Origin: Sinorhizobium kostiense
GTDB lineage: Bacteria; Pseudomonadota; Alphaproteobacteria; Rhizobiales; Rhizobiaceae
Assembly: GCF_017874595.1 (NCBI RefSeq)
Contig: NZ_JAGILA010000001.1
Coordinates: 310,001-374,000, forward strand
Length of the DNA: 64,000 bases
Direction of reading: 5' to 3'
Shown here piece after piece: positions 27,927 to 35,878 of this stretch. Within the stretch, counting starts at the first letter, position 1. Every line of letters begins with the position of its first letter. The notes under the pieces are model-generated. The model worked only from the letters and a program-made list of their open reading frames with translations. It was not told where the DNA came from and searched no databases. A program made the translations under genes and the position numbers.

Positions 27927-28138
27927 AGGAAACGGGCGACCGGCCTGCCCGGGCAACCGGCGGGCATGTACCGAAAGGTCTTTCCCAACGCGCCGCCAAC
28001 ACCTATTCGTTCACGCCTTCCGCAGTGAACGCTGATCTGAGCCCCGCCCCACTTAAGAAATGGCGGCCCCAGCCGCGTTCGATTAAGCCAGCGCTTTCAA
28101 GATCACTCCGTTGGCGCCGCTCCATCTTTGTCATTGCC

Positions 28139-28184
28139 GCATTTGTGCGAAGTCAGGTGATTCCACCCGACTGCAAAAATGCTT
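28139..28184. repeat. Rhizobial intergenic palindromic repeat, copy 1
   Basis: A short element containing the imperfect palindrome GTCAGGTG-ATT-CACCCGAC followed by ctgcaaaaatgct. The first 29 bases match the copy at 42133 in 26 positions. It abuts the purU stop codon, where it could act as a 3' hairpin. Elements of this pattern are common between rhizobial genes. Confidence 0.6.
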
Positions 28185-29069
28185 TCACCCCATCCGCTCG
28201 GACGCGTAGGACCCCGGGCTCGGCGGGAAGACGACGACGCGGTTGCCGTTGATGAAGGTGCGGTGGTGGATATGGGCGTGGATGGCTCGCGCCAATACCT
28301 GGCTTTCGACGTCGCGGCCGATCGAGACGTAGTCCTCGGCCGACTGCGCATGGGTGATGCGGGCGATGTCCTGCTCGATGATCGGGCCCTCGTCGAGATC
28401 GGCGGTGACGTAATGGGCCGTCGCGCCGATCAGCTTGACGCCGCGCTCATAGGCCTGCTTGTAGGGATTGGCGCCCTTGAACGACGGCAGGAAGGAGTGA
28501 TGGATGTTGATGATCTTGCCAGACATCTTCTTGCAGAGCTGGTCGGAGAGGACCTGCATGTAGCGGGCGAGCACGACGAGTTCGGCGCCGGTCTGCTCGA
28601 CGAGCTCCATCAGCTGCGCTTCCGCCTTCGGCTTGTTCTCCTTCGTCACCTTGATGCAGTGGAAGGGGATGTCGTGGTTGACGACCACCTTCTGGTAATC
28701 GAAGTGGTTGGAGACGACGCCGACGATGTCGATCGGCAGCGCGCCGATCTTCCAGCGGTAGAGCAGGTCGTTCAGGCAATGGCCAAAGCGAGACACCATC
28801 AGCAGCACCTTGATGCGCTCCGCCTGGTCGTGGAGCGCCGTCTCCATGGCGAATTTCTCGGCGACCGGCTTCAGCCCCTCTTCGATGGTAGCGCGTCCCA
28901 CTCCCTCTTCCGAGATGAATGAGATCCGCATGAAGAAAAGCCCGGTCTCCAGGTCGTCGAACTGGGAGCTGTCGATGATGTTACAGCCCTGCTCGGCCAG
29001 ATAGCCGGAAATGGCGGCGACGATGCCGCGCGTCGATTTGCAGGTTACCGTCAATACATAAGCGTTCAT
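28185..29069 (-). CDS. purU: Formyltetrahydrofolate deformylase
   Basis: A 294-residue PurU: an N-terminal ACT domain (residues 1-80) and a formyltransferase-fold hydrolase domain. Catalytic Asn and His lie in IINIHHSFLPSFKG and the Asp in DLDEGPIIEQD. It hydrolyses 10-formyl-THF to formate and THF. AAGGACAGCC precedes the ATG. It lies 133 bases after the ketopantoate hydroxymethyltransferase-like gene at the end of an oxidative demethylation-type operon, where recycling of folate-bound one-carbon units from demethylation would be useful. Rhizobia often carry such extra purU copies with demethylase genes. Confidence 0.92.
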   Translation of the reverse strand: MNAYVLTVTCKSTRGIVAAISGYLAEQGCNIIDSSQFDDLETGLFFMRISFISEEGVGRATIEEGLKPVAEKFAMETALHDQAERIKVLLMVSRFGHCLNDLLYRWKIGALPIDIVGVVSNHFDYQKVVVNHDIPFHCIKVTKENKPKAEAQLMELVEQTGAELVVLARYMQVLSDQLCKKMSGKIINIHHSFLPSFKGANPYKQAYERGVKLIGATAHYVTADLDEGPIIEQDIARITHAQSAEDYVSIGRDVESQVLARAIHAHIHHRTFINGNRVVVFPPSPGSYASERMG

Positions 29070-29202
29070 GGCTGTCCTTACTCGTCTCGCTTCCGACTTG
29101 CGTCCGACTGTTTATCACCTGCGGCGGACGCAGTCCCCTCCTGAAGCGACGCGCATCTGATCATGCGCGAAGCTGCCTGCACTTTGATCTGCCGCATGAA
29201 AG

Positions 29203-30003
29203 TCACGCAGTCGCATCGATCCTGTCGAGAAACGCCTCGAGCTCCTCGCGGGCGATGCCGACCAGATGCGCCTCTTCCGGATAGGCGCCGGAGCGCACGT
29301 CGTCGGCATATTCGCGGAAGGCGGCGATACGCTCCTGCTGCAGCCGGTCGAGCTCGGCGGCGAAGTTGCGGTAGGCCTTGGCGTGGCGCGGATAGTGGCC
29401 TCGGTTCTGCCCGAGCACGTCCTCGGCGAAGAGATATTGCGCGTCGCAACCTGTGCCGGCGCCCATGGAGAGCATCAGCAGCGAGGTGCGCTTGGAGATC
29501 GCCGTCGCCACCTCCGCGGGCACGACCTCGATCTCCGCCGCAAAGGCGCCGGCCTCTTCGAGCCCCTTCACCTGTCGCCACACCTCGAGCGCGGTTAGGG
29601 CGGTCTTGCCGACGGCGCGGAAGCCGCCGGTCCAGGTGGCTTTCGAAGGGATGAGTCCGACATGGCCGCAGACCGGAATGCCCTCCTCGCGCAGGCGCCT
29701 GACGGTCGAAAGGCCGGCCGCGCAATAGACGGCATCGCCGCCGGCGCGCATCGCCTCGAAAGCCGCGCGCAGATAGTCCTCCGCCGTGACGAAGTCGCCA
29801 TATTCGAGGCCGGGAAAGGCAAAGACGGAAGGAGCGGCCTCGCGGAATTCCGGCCCGAGCAGCGCCGGCGGCACGGAGACCAGGTCGATCCCGGCCTTCT
29901 CGGCGGCTTCCGCCTCCGCGAGCGTCACGACGCGCAGCATGGTGAGTTGCCTCTGACCTTTCATCGACAACAGATCGGCAACGGTCGGGCGGCGGTGTTT
30001 CAT
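29203..30003 (-). CDS. Ketopantoate hydroxymethyltransferase-like protein with altered active site
   Basis: A 266-residue PanB-fold protein (VCGHVGLIPS, EIEVVP and GAGTGCDAQ segments are all in place). Key catalytic positions of PanB are changed: the GDS metal-binding turn is replaced by SVPPALLG (residues 43-50), the DLPF Asp is lost (FAFPGLEYG) and the MVKIEGG Lys/Glu region reads AVYCAAG (91-97). The Glu of EVVP (Glu159) remains. It is unlikely to make ketopantoate. It lies between a RIME and purU in an operon with Rieske/desaturase genes, suggesting a one-carbon transfer or C-C lyase reaction linked to demethylation. Confidence 0.7.
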   Translation of the reverse strand: MKHRRPTVADLLSMKGQRQLTMLRVVTLAEAEAAEKAGIDLVSVPPALLGPEFREAAPSVFAFPGLEYGDFVTAEDYLRAAFEAMRAGGDAVYCAAGLSTVRRLREEGIPVCGHVGLIPSKATWTGGFRAVGKTALTALEVWRQVKGLEEAGAFAAEIEVVPAEVATAISKRTSLLMLSMGAGTGCDAQYLFAEDVLGQNRGHYPRHAKAYRNFAAELDRLQQERIAAFREYADDVRSGAYPEEAHLVGIAREELEAFLDRIDATA

Positions 30004-30075
30004 CGGGGTCTCCTGGAAGTCGGTAATGGTGCGGGTGACGGCGTGAAATGGTGAACAGTTGAGTGCGGAGTTTTA

Positions 30076-30242
30076 CCCCCTCTGGCCTGCCGGCCATCTC
30101 CCCCACAAGGGGGGAGATCGACTCGCGGCAAGCGCTTCCCTTCAATCGAAAGCCTTGGCCAACGAGGAGGGGGTGACGAGCACTGGGCGCGCCGCTTGTG
30201 ATCTCCCCCTTGTGGGGAGATGCCCGGCAGGGCAGAGGGGGG
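30076..30242. repeat. RIME (Rhizobium-specific intergenic mosaic element)
   Basis: Two inverted GC-rich units, about 30076-30120 and 30199-30242, face each other: the left holds CCTGCCGGCCATCTCCCCC followed by ACAAGGGGGGAGATC, the right GATCTCCCCCTTGTGGGGAGAT followed by GCCCGGCAGGGCAGAGGGGG as its partner. This is the signature of RIME elements of rhizobia. It lies between the reductase and PanB-like genes inside an apparent operon and would form a large RNA structure there. Confidence 0.85.
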
Positions 30243-30256
30243 TGTCACTTTCATGC

Positions 30257-31480
30257 TCACGCCGCCAAGAGCTTCTTCAGCTTGGTATCGGGCGAGGCGA
30301 GCGCTGCCGGGTCCGGCCTTGCACCGGCGGCGATCAGCATCTCCGCAAGGCGAATGTCGCGGGCGACGGCGTTGCCGGGGCCGACGCCGCTTGCGGCGAT
30401 CAGCCGACCATTTCCGTCGAGATGGAAGAGGATAAAAGCGTCCTCGCCGAGTTCTCGCCGAACGGTCGTCTCCGCGCCGTCGGCGATGCCGGCGATCTGC
30501 AGCGTCAACTCGTACTGATCCGACCAGAACCAGGGCACGGCCGTAATCGGCTCGGCGGCGCCGAGCAGATTGGCGGCGGCAAGCGTTCCCTGGTCCTGCG
30601 CGTTGCGCCAGGCCTCGAGCCGCACCCGCCGTCCGCCGTAATGGCTGAGCGGGAACGAGCAGCAGTCGCCGGCGGCAAAGATGTCCGGATCCGAGGTGCG
30701 CAAGGTCTCGTCAACGGCAATGCCATTGTCGAGCGCAAGGCCCGCGGCGGCCGCCAATTCCGTATTCGGAACCGCGCCGATGCCGACGACGACGAGGTCG
30801 GCCGCGATGCGGCCGCCGTCGGCGAGCAGCACGGCTGCGCCGCCCTCATCTTCGTGGATCTCTGAGATTCGCACGCCGCAGAGGATTTCGACCCCTTCGC
30901 GGCGATGCCGATCGGCGACCACGGCGGCAATTTCCTCGGGAACGCCGCGGGAGAGAACCCGCGCCAGCCCTTCGATGAGCACGACCTCCGCGCCGAGCTT
31001 GCGCGCGGTCGCGGCAAGCTCGAGACCGATGAAGCCGCCGCCGATGATGACGAGCTTGCTCCCGGGAAGAAGTGCTGAGCGGATCGCCGCGGCATCCGCA
31101 TGGGTCCTCAGCATCCGGATGCGCCTGGCGTCGTCGGAAACACCGGGAAAGGACCGCGGTCGTGCGCCCGTCGCAAGCAGCAAACGGTCGTAGCGGATGG
31201 CGCCGCCGCCTGCGAGGACTACGGCCTTGCGTTCCCGGTCGATGCTTGCAACCGAGGCGTCGGTCAGCACCGAAATGCCCGCTTCCGCGTAGCGCTCGAC
31301 GGCGGCCACGTATTTCGGCGGCTCGGCGCCGGCGAGCCCATCCTTGGAGAGCGGCGGCCGCTCATAGGGAGGATGCGGCTCGGCGCCGATCAACGTGACC
31401 TTGCCGGCGAAGCCTCTCTCCCTGAGGGCAAAAGCCGCCCTCGCGCCGCACTCGCCGGCGCCGACGATAACGATATCCAT
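30257..31480 (-). CDS. Ferredoxin reductase (MocF-like, FAD/NAD)
   Basis: A 407-residue FAD-dependent pyridine-nucleotide oxidoreductase of the oxygenase-reductase type. It has an N-terminal FAD motif (IVIVGAGECGARAAFALRE), an NAD motif (LVIIGGGFIGLELAATARKL, near residue 150) and the FAD-binding AGDCCSF. It passes electrons from NAD(P)H to a [2Fe-2S] ferredoxin, here the Rieske protein encoded upstream. With the Rieske protein and desaturase it matches the MocD/MocE/MocF set needed to demethylate the rhizopine 3-O-methyl-scyllo-inosamine. Gene order differs in detail, so the substrate remains open. Confidence 0.82.
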   Translation of the reverse strand: MDIVIVGAGECGARAAFALRERGFAGKVTLIGAEPHPPYERPPLSKDGLAGAEPPKYVAAVERYAEAGISVLTDASVASIDRERKAVVLAGGGAIRYDRLLLATGARPRSFPGVSDDARRIRMLRTHADAAAIRSALLPGSKLVIIGGGFIGLELAATARKLGAEVVLIEGLARVLSRGVPEEIAAVVADRHRREGVEILCGVRISEIHEDEGGAAVLLADGGRIAADLVVVGIGAVPNTELAAAAGLALDNGIAVDETLRTSDPDIFAAGDCCSFPLSHYGGRRVRLEAWRNAQDQGTLAAANLLGAAEPITAVPWFWSDQYELTLQIAGIADGAETTVRRELGEDAFILFHLDGNGRLIAASGVGPGNAVARDIRLAEMLIAAGARPDPAALASPDTKLKKLLAA

Positions 31481-31520
31481 GCTGCTCTCCTCCCCTCATC
31501 TCTAGCGGAGACGGCCTTCC

Positions 31521-31838
31521 TCAGGAAATCGCGATGAAGACGGACCCATCCTCGACCTTCACCGGATAGGTCCTGAGATTGACGCAGACCGGCGCGCCCT
31601 TGGCCTGGCCCGTCTTGTAGTTGAAGCGACCGTTGTGCTTCGGACATTCGATAATGTCGTCCATCACCAGCCCGTCGGCGAGATGGATCTGCTCGTGCGT
31701 GCAAAGGCCGTCCGTCGCGAAATACTCGTCCTCTGGGCTGCGATAGACGGCGAAGGTGCGGCCGTCGTGGTCGAAACGGATGACGTCTTCTTCGTCGATC
31801 TCCTCAGCCGCGCAGACCTCGACCCAGTTCGAGCTCAT
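31521..31838 (-). CDS. Rieske [2Fe-2S] ferredoxin (MocE-like)
   Basis: A 105-residue Rieske ferredoxin. The cluster ligands are Cys-Thr-His in GLCTHEQIHLADG and Cys-Pro-Lys-His in IECPKHNGRF. The start MSSNWVEVCAAEE has a GGAGGAAA ribosome site; the frame extends 15 codons upstream. It lies 41 bases after the desaturase-type oxygenase and 40 bases before the reductase gene, so it is the natural electron carrier between them. Confidence 0.9.
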   Translation of the reverse strand: MSSNWVEVCAAEEIDEEDVIRFDHDGRTFAVYRSPEDEYFATDGLCTHEQIHLADGLVMDDIIECPKHNGRFNYKTGQAKGAPVCVNLRTYPVKVEDGSVFIAIS

Positions 31839-31879
31839 GGTTTCCTCCATTCCAATATTTTTGGTCCTGATTGCCCGCC

Positions 31880-32971
31880 TCACTCGCCGGCCTGCACGAT
31901 CCGGTCGCTGTGAAACTCTTCGCGATAGGGTTTCGCCGTCGGCGGCAGTTCCCGCTTCAGGAAATAGTCCTCGTTGCGCAACTGCCGCAGGAAGGCCGGG
32001 ATCATCTCACGGTAGCCGTGGAGGATCGACGGATTGGGCGCCGGCAGGTCGTGCTTGGTCATTTCGTGCAGCTTCGGCAGCGCGTGATAGGGCACCATCG
32101 GGAACATGTGATGTTCGACATGGTAGTTCATGTTCCAGTAGATGAAGCGGCTTACCGGATTCATATAGACGGTGCGGCTGTTCAGCCGGTGGTCGATGAC
32201 GTTGTCGGCAAGTCCGCCATGCTGGAGGAGCCCGGTCAGCACATGGTGCCAGGCGCCGTAAAGGCGCGGCAGGCCGATCAGCATCAGCGGCAGGATCGAG
32301 CCGAGATAGACCGAAAGCCCGATTGTCGCGACATAGATCAAAAGCCAGATGCGGGCGACGAGGATCGCCTTTGGCCGCTCAATTTCCGGAATGAAGGTCT
32401 TTTCCGCGGCGCTGATCACGCCGAAGGCGTTGCGAACCATGTCGATGACCGCGTGCCAGACGTCGAGGATGCCGAAGAATTTAAGGATCAAGCGAAAGAG
32501 GTCCGGCGGCCGCATGACGGCGATTTCCGGGTCGCGGCCGACGATGATCGTATCCGTGTGGTGGCGGGTGTGGCTCCAGCGCCAGGTCACGGGGTTACGC
32601 ATGATCATGAAGCAGGCGATGTGATAGACGACGTCGTTCATCCACATCGTCTTGAAGGCGGTGCCGTGCCCGCATTCATGCCAGCGGCTGTCGGAAGCCG
32701 AGCCATAGAGCACGCCATAGGCAAGGAAGAACGGAACCGCCCAGAGACTGCCCCAGAAATAGATGCCGAGACAGCCGAAGACCAGCAAGCTGGCGAGCCA
32801 GATGATCGTGTCGCGGATGGCGGGCCCATCCTCGCGCTTCATCAGTTCCTTCATCTGCTTGCGCGGAATTTCGGTGTGATACCATTCGGCAGCGGCAAGG
32901 CCGCTCTCGACCGCGGCTTGGGCATCGCGCCCGAGCAGGCTGTAATCTCGTTTTGTCGGAACCGTTGTCAT
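31880..32971 (-). CDS. Membrane di-iron oxygenase, fatty-acid-desaturase family (MocD-like)
   Basis: A 363-residue integral membrane protein with the three histidine boxes of di-iron desaturases and hydroxylases: HECGH, HTRHH and HVEHH. Four or more predicted helices lie between them. GGGAGG precedes the ATG at MTTVPTKRDY. MocD, the rhizopine demethylating oxygenase component, belongs to this family. Here the gene heads an operon with a Rieske ferredoxin, reductase, PanB-like protein and PurU, so it probably hydroxylates a methyl group that leaves as formaldehyde. It could instead act on lipids or an N-methyl compound. Confidence 0.85.
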   Translation of the reverse strand: MTTVPTKRDYSLLGRDAQAAVESGLAAAEWYHTEIPRKQMKELMKREDGPAIRDTIIWLASLLVFGCLGIYFWGSLWAVPFFLAYGVLYGSASDSRWHECGHGTAFKTMWMNDVVYHIACFMIMRNPVTWRWSHTRHHTDTIIVGRDPEIAVMRPPDLFRLILKFFGILDVWHAVIDMVRNAFGVISAAEKTFIPEIERPKAILVARIWLLIYVATIGLSVYLGSILPLMLIGLPRLYGAWHHVLTGLLQHGGLADNVIDHRLNSRTVYMNPVSRFIYWNMNYHVEHHMFPMVPYHALPKLHEMTKHDLPAPNPSILHGYREMIPAFLRQLRNEDYFLKRELPPTAKPYREEFHSDRIVQAGE

Positions 32972-33135
32972 TCCCGCCTCCCGAGGCGCTCCCGCGCCGA
33001 CTCTGCAGCGCCGGTTGCGGGCGGAGAACCGCACGCTTTTCCTCATCCCGCGCCAATGCCAGCAAGAATATTTTAGCTTTTGACAGGTCTCAATGCAGTG
33101 ATGATATATTCTCTCAAAAAGCATCAAATCGCTGA

Positions 33136-33149
33136 CCTCATTCATGAGG
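33136..33149. promoter_or_regulatory. Candidate operator for the LacI regulator
   Basis: CCTCAT-TC-ATGAGG has perfect 6-bp arms and lies 22 bases upstream of the LacI-type gene and 165 bases upstream of the divergent oxygenase gene. The AT-rich stretch 33100-33120 (gatatattctctc) beside it looks like promoter DNA. LacI-family proteins bind such even-centred palindromes, but the site is called from position only. Confidence 0.4.
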
Positions 33150-33171
33150 GAATAACGTCAGGGAGGAGAAC

Positions 33172-34203
33172 ATGGCCAACAGGCCGACAATCGCCGATCT
33201 CGCGCGCGCCGCGGGCGTAAGCGTCGCCACGGTCGATCGCGTCCTGAACGGGCGCCATCCCGTGCGAGAGGAAACGGCGCGGCGGGTTTATGACGCGGCA
33301 AAGGCGATCGGCTATCACGCCGTCGGCCTCCTGCGCCAACGGGTATTCGAGGACGTGCCGCAATACCGGCTGGGCTTTCTCCTGCAAAAGCCGCAGCAGG
33401 CCTTCTATCAGGCGGTGGCCAAGGAAATGGAGAATGCGGCATTATCCCTCACCCATGTCCGCGCCGTCCCGCAAATCGATTTCGTCGCCAATTCGACCCC
33501 GACCGGTGTCACGGAAAAGCTGAAGGCAATGGCAGCACGCAACCAGGCGATCGCCTTCGTCGCGCCGGATTATCCGGCCGTCACCGCAGCGGTCGAGGAA
33601 CTGCGCGAGCGCGGCATTCCTTGCTTTGCGCTTCTCTCCGATTTCGCCGCCGGCGTGCGCGAGGGCTATATCGGCCTCAACAACCACAAGGTCGGGCGCA
33701 CTGCCGCCTGGATGATCGCCAAGGCGGCAAAACGCCCGGGCAAGGTCGCGGCCTTCATCGGCAGCCATCGCTTTCATGGCCACGAGCTGCGCGAGATTGC
33801 CTTTCGCTCCTACTTCCGTGAGAAGGCGCCGGAGTTCGAGGTTCTCGACACGATGGTCAATCTCGATACCGCTGAAATCACCCATGAGGCGACGCTCGAT
33901 CTCCTGCAGCGCCATCCGGACCTGCTCGGCTTTTATGTCTGCGGCGGCGGCATGGAAGGGGCGATCTCGGCGATCCGCGAGGAGAAGCTCGAGGGCAGGC
34001 TGCACGTCGTCGTCAATGAGCTGACGCCGGAATCCCGCGCCGCCCTTGCCGACGAGGCGGTGATCATGGCGATCGCGACGCCGGTCCAGGCGCTCGCGAG
34101 AGAGACGATAAATCTCATGATCGGCGCAGTCGACCGGGGCCATGCAGGCACGCCGGGGCAGACGATCCTGCCTTTTGATATCTTCTTGCCGGAGAGCATC
34201 TAA
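33172..34203 (+). CDS. LacI-family transcriptional regulator
   Basis: A 343-residue LacI-family regulator. The N-terminal helix-turn-helix and hinge read TIADLARAAGVSVATVDRVLNG followed by GYHAVGLLRQR; the remainder is a periplasmic-binding-like sugar domain that ends FDIFLPESI. GGGAGGAGA precedes the ATG. It is divergent from the oxygenase operon across about 200 bases and upstream of an amidohydrolase gene, so it may control both sides. Sequence resembles inositol- or sugar-responsive regulators, which would suit a rhizopine-like substrate, but that is weak inference. Confidence 0.85.
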   Translation: MANRPTIADLARAAGVSVATVDRVLNGRHPVREETARRVYDAAKAIGYHAVGLLRQRVFEDVPQYRLGFLLQKPQQAFYQAVAKEMENAALSLTHVRAVPQIDFVANSTPTGVTEKLKAMAARNQAIAFVAPDYPAVTAAVEELRERGIPCFALLSDFAAGVREGYIGLNNHKVGRTAAWMIAKAAKRPGKVAAFIGSHRFHGHELREIAFRSYFREKAPEFEVLDTMVNLDTAEITHEATLDLLQRHPDLLGFYVCGGGMEGAISAIREEKLEGRLHVVVNELTPESRAALADEAVIMAIATPVQALARETINLMIGAVDRGHAGTPGQTILPFDIFLPESI

Positions 34204-34280
34204 AGGCTCGCTCGAGCCTGCACGCTTCTCCTGGGGCGTGTTAGCCTTGAACCCCTTCCAGCTCTCACATCGGGTGCATC

Positions 34281-35591
34281 ATGTTCGACCTCATCGTCCG
34301 CAACGCAAACCTCCCCGACGGCCGCAGCGGCATCGATATCGGCATCCAGGGCACCAAGATCGCCGAGGTCTCCACCACGATCGAGGCAGCGGCGAAAGAG
34401 GAAATCGACGCCACCGGCAGGCTCGTCTCGCCGCCCTTCGTGGACCCGCATTTCCATATGGACGCGACGCTCTCACTTGGGCTGCCGCGGCTCAACCGCT
34501 CAGGTACGCTGCTCGAGGGCATCGCGCTTTGGGGTGAGCTCAGGCCAACGCTGACCCGCGAGGCGCTCGTCGAGCGGGCGCTGCGCTATTGCGACCTCGC
34601 TGTGACGCAAGGACTTCTCTACATCCGCAGCCATGTCGACACGACCGACCCGCGGCTGGTGACGGTCGAGGCGCTGCTCGAGGTTCGGGAGAAGGTCGCG
34701 CCTTACATCGACCTGCAACTCGTCGCTTTCCCTCAGGATGGCTACTACCGCGCGCCGGGCGCTATCGAGGCGTTGGACCGCGCTCTCGACATGGGCGTCG
34801 ACGTCGTCGGCGGCATTCCGCACTTCGAGCGCACGATGGCGGACGGCGCCGCCTCGGTCGAGGCACTTTGCCGCATTGCCGCCAATCGTGGCCTGCCGGT
34901 CGACATGCACTGCGACGAGACCGACGACCCGATGTCGCGCCACATCGAGACGCTCGCCCGTGAGACGATCCGCTTCGGTCTACAGGGCCGGGTTGCCGGA
35001 TCGCATCTCACCTCGATGCATTCGATGGATAATTATTACGTCTCGAAGCTCATCCCGCTGATGGGAGAGGCCGGGATCAACGTCGTTCCCAATCCGCTGA
35101 TCAACATCATGCTGCAGGGCCGGCACGACACCTATCCCAAGCGCCGCGGATTGACGCGGGTGCGCGAACTGATGGAAGCCGGCCTCAACGTCTCCTTTGG
35201 CCATGATTGCGTGATGGACCCGTGGTACGCGATGGGCTCGGCCGATATGCTGGAAGTCGGTCACATGGCTGTTCACGTCGCCCAGATGGCCGGCATCGAG
35301 GACAGGAAGAAGATATTCGATGCCCTGACGGTCAATTCGGCCAGGACCATGGATCTTCAGGGCTACGGCCTCGAAAAGGGGTGCAGCGCCGATCTCATCA
35401 TCCTGCAGGCGCGCGATCCGCTCGAGGCCCTGCGGCTGAAACCCAATCGCCTGGCCGTCATCCGCCGCGGCAAGGTGATCGCCCGCACGCCGGCGCGCAT
35501 TGGCGAGTTGCGGATCGACGGGCGGCCCCAAGCCGTGGATGCCTCCGACTATTCGCCGGTTATTCCGAATCCTCCGACCAGGAAGGATTAG
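34281..35591 (+). CDS. Cytosine deaminase-like amidohydrolase
   Basis: A 436-residue amidohydrolase of the CodA group. Metal ligands and signature stretches are DPHFHMDATLS, IRSHVDTTDP, HCDETDDPMSRH and GHDCVMDPWYAMG, each matching E. coli cytosine deaminase in position. It would deaminate cytosine or a related N-heterocycle, releasing ammonia. It lies 77 bases after the LacI gene on the same strand and is probably co-transcribed. No codB-type permease is adjacent. The family contains deaminases for isoguanine and creatinine-like rings, so the substrate is not certain. Confidence 0.8.
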   Translation: MFDLIVRNANLPDGRSGIDIGIQGTKIAEVSTTIEAAAKEEIDATGRLVSPPFVDPHFHMDATLSLGLPRLNRSGTLLEGIALWGELRPTLTREALVERALRYCDLAVTQGLLYIRSHVDTTDPRLVTVEALLEVREKVAPYIDLQLVAFPQDGYYRAPGAIEALDRALDMGVDVVGGIPHFERTMADGAASVEALCRIAANRGLPVDMHCDETDDPMSRHIETLARETIRFGLQGRVAGSHLTSMHSMDNYYVSKLIPLMGEAGINVVPNPLINIMLQGRHDTYPKRRGLTRVRELMEAGLNVSFGHDCVMDPWYAMGSADMLEVGHMAVHVAQMAGIEDRKKIFDALTVNSARTMDLQGYGLEKGCSADLIILQARDPLEALRLKPNRLAVIRRGKVIARTPARIGELRIDGRPQAVDASDYSPVIPNPPTRKD

Positions 35592-35801
35592 CAAAGGCCT
35601 CTTGCCGACGAAAAAACGGGTGGGACGCTCTTTACGCTAGTCTCTTCTCCAGTCTCTTCGGCCAACGAATTCACCTGCCGAGGCAGCGGCGACAAAATTC
35701 ATTGTGCACTGCAGCAAAAAATCGCCACATTAAGGCGTTTCCTTCGGCATGCTTCATCAAGCACCCCGATGTGGGGATGAAGGCATGCAGCAAATTCAAA
35801 G

Positions 35802-35846
35802 CGCTACAGCGACCTTCGCGTCTTTGTAGGAGGCGGGGCTGTAGCG
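35802..35846. repeat. Intergenic inverted repeat (CGCTACAGC/GCTGTAGCG)
   Basis: Perfect 9-bp arms, 35802-35810 and 35838-35846, flank a 27-base spacer in the gap between the deaminase and esterase genes. The left arm sits in AAAGCGCTACAGCG, a pattern I recognise from dispersed intergenic elements of Sinorhizobium. Only one copy is seen in this window. Confidence 0.5.
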
Positions 35847-35878
35847 AGCCGCGATGTGCGGCCGTCAATGGAGGCAGC

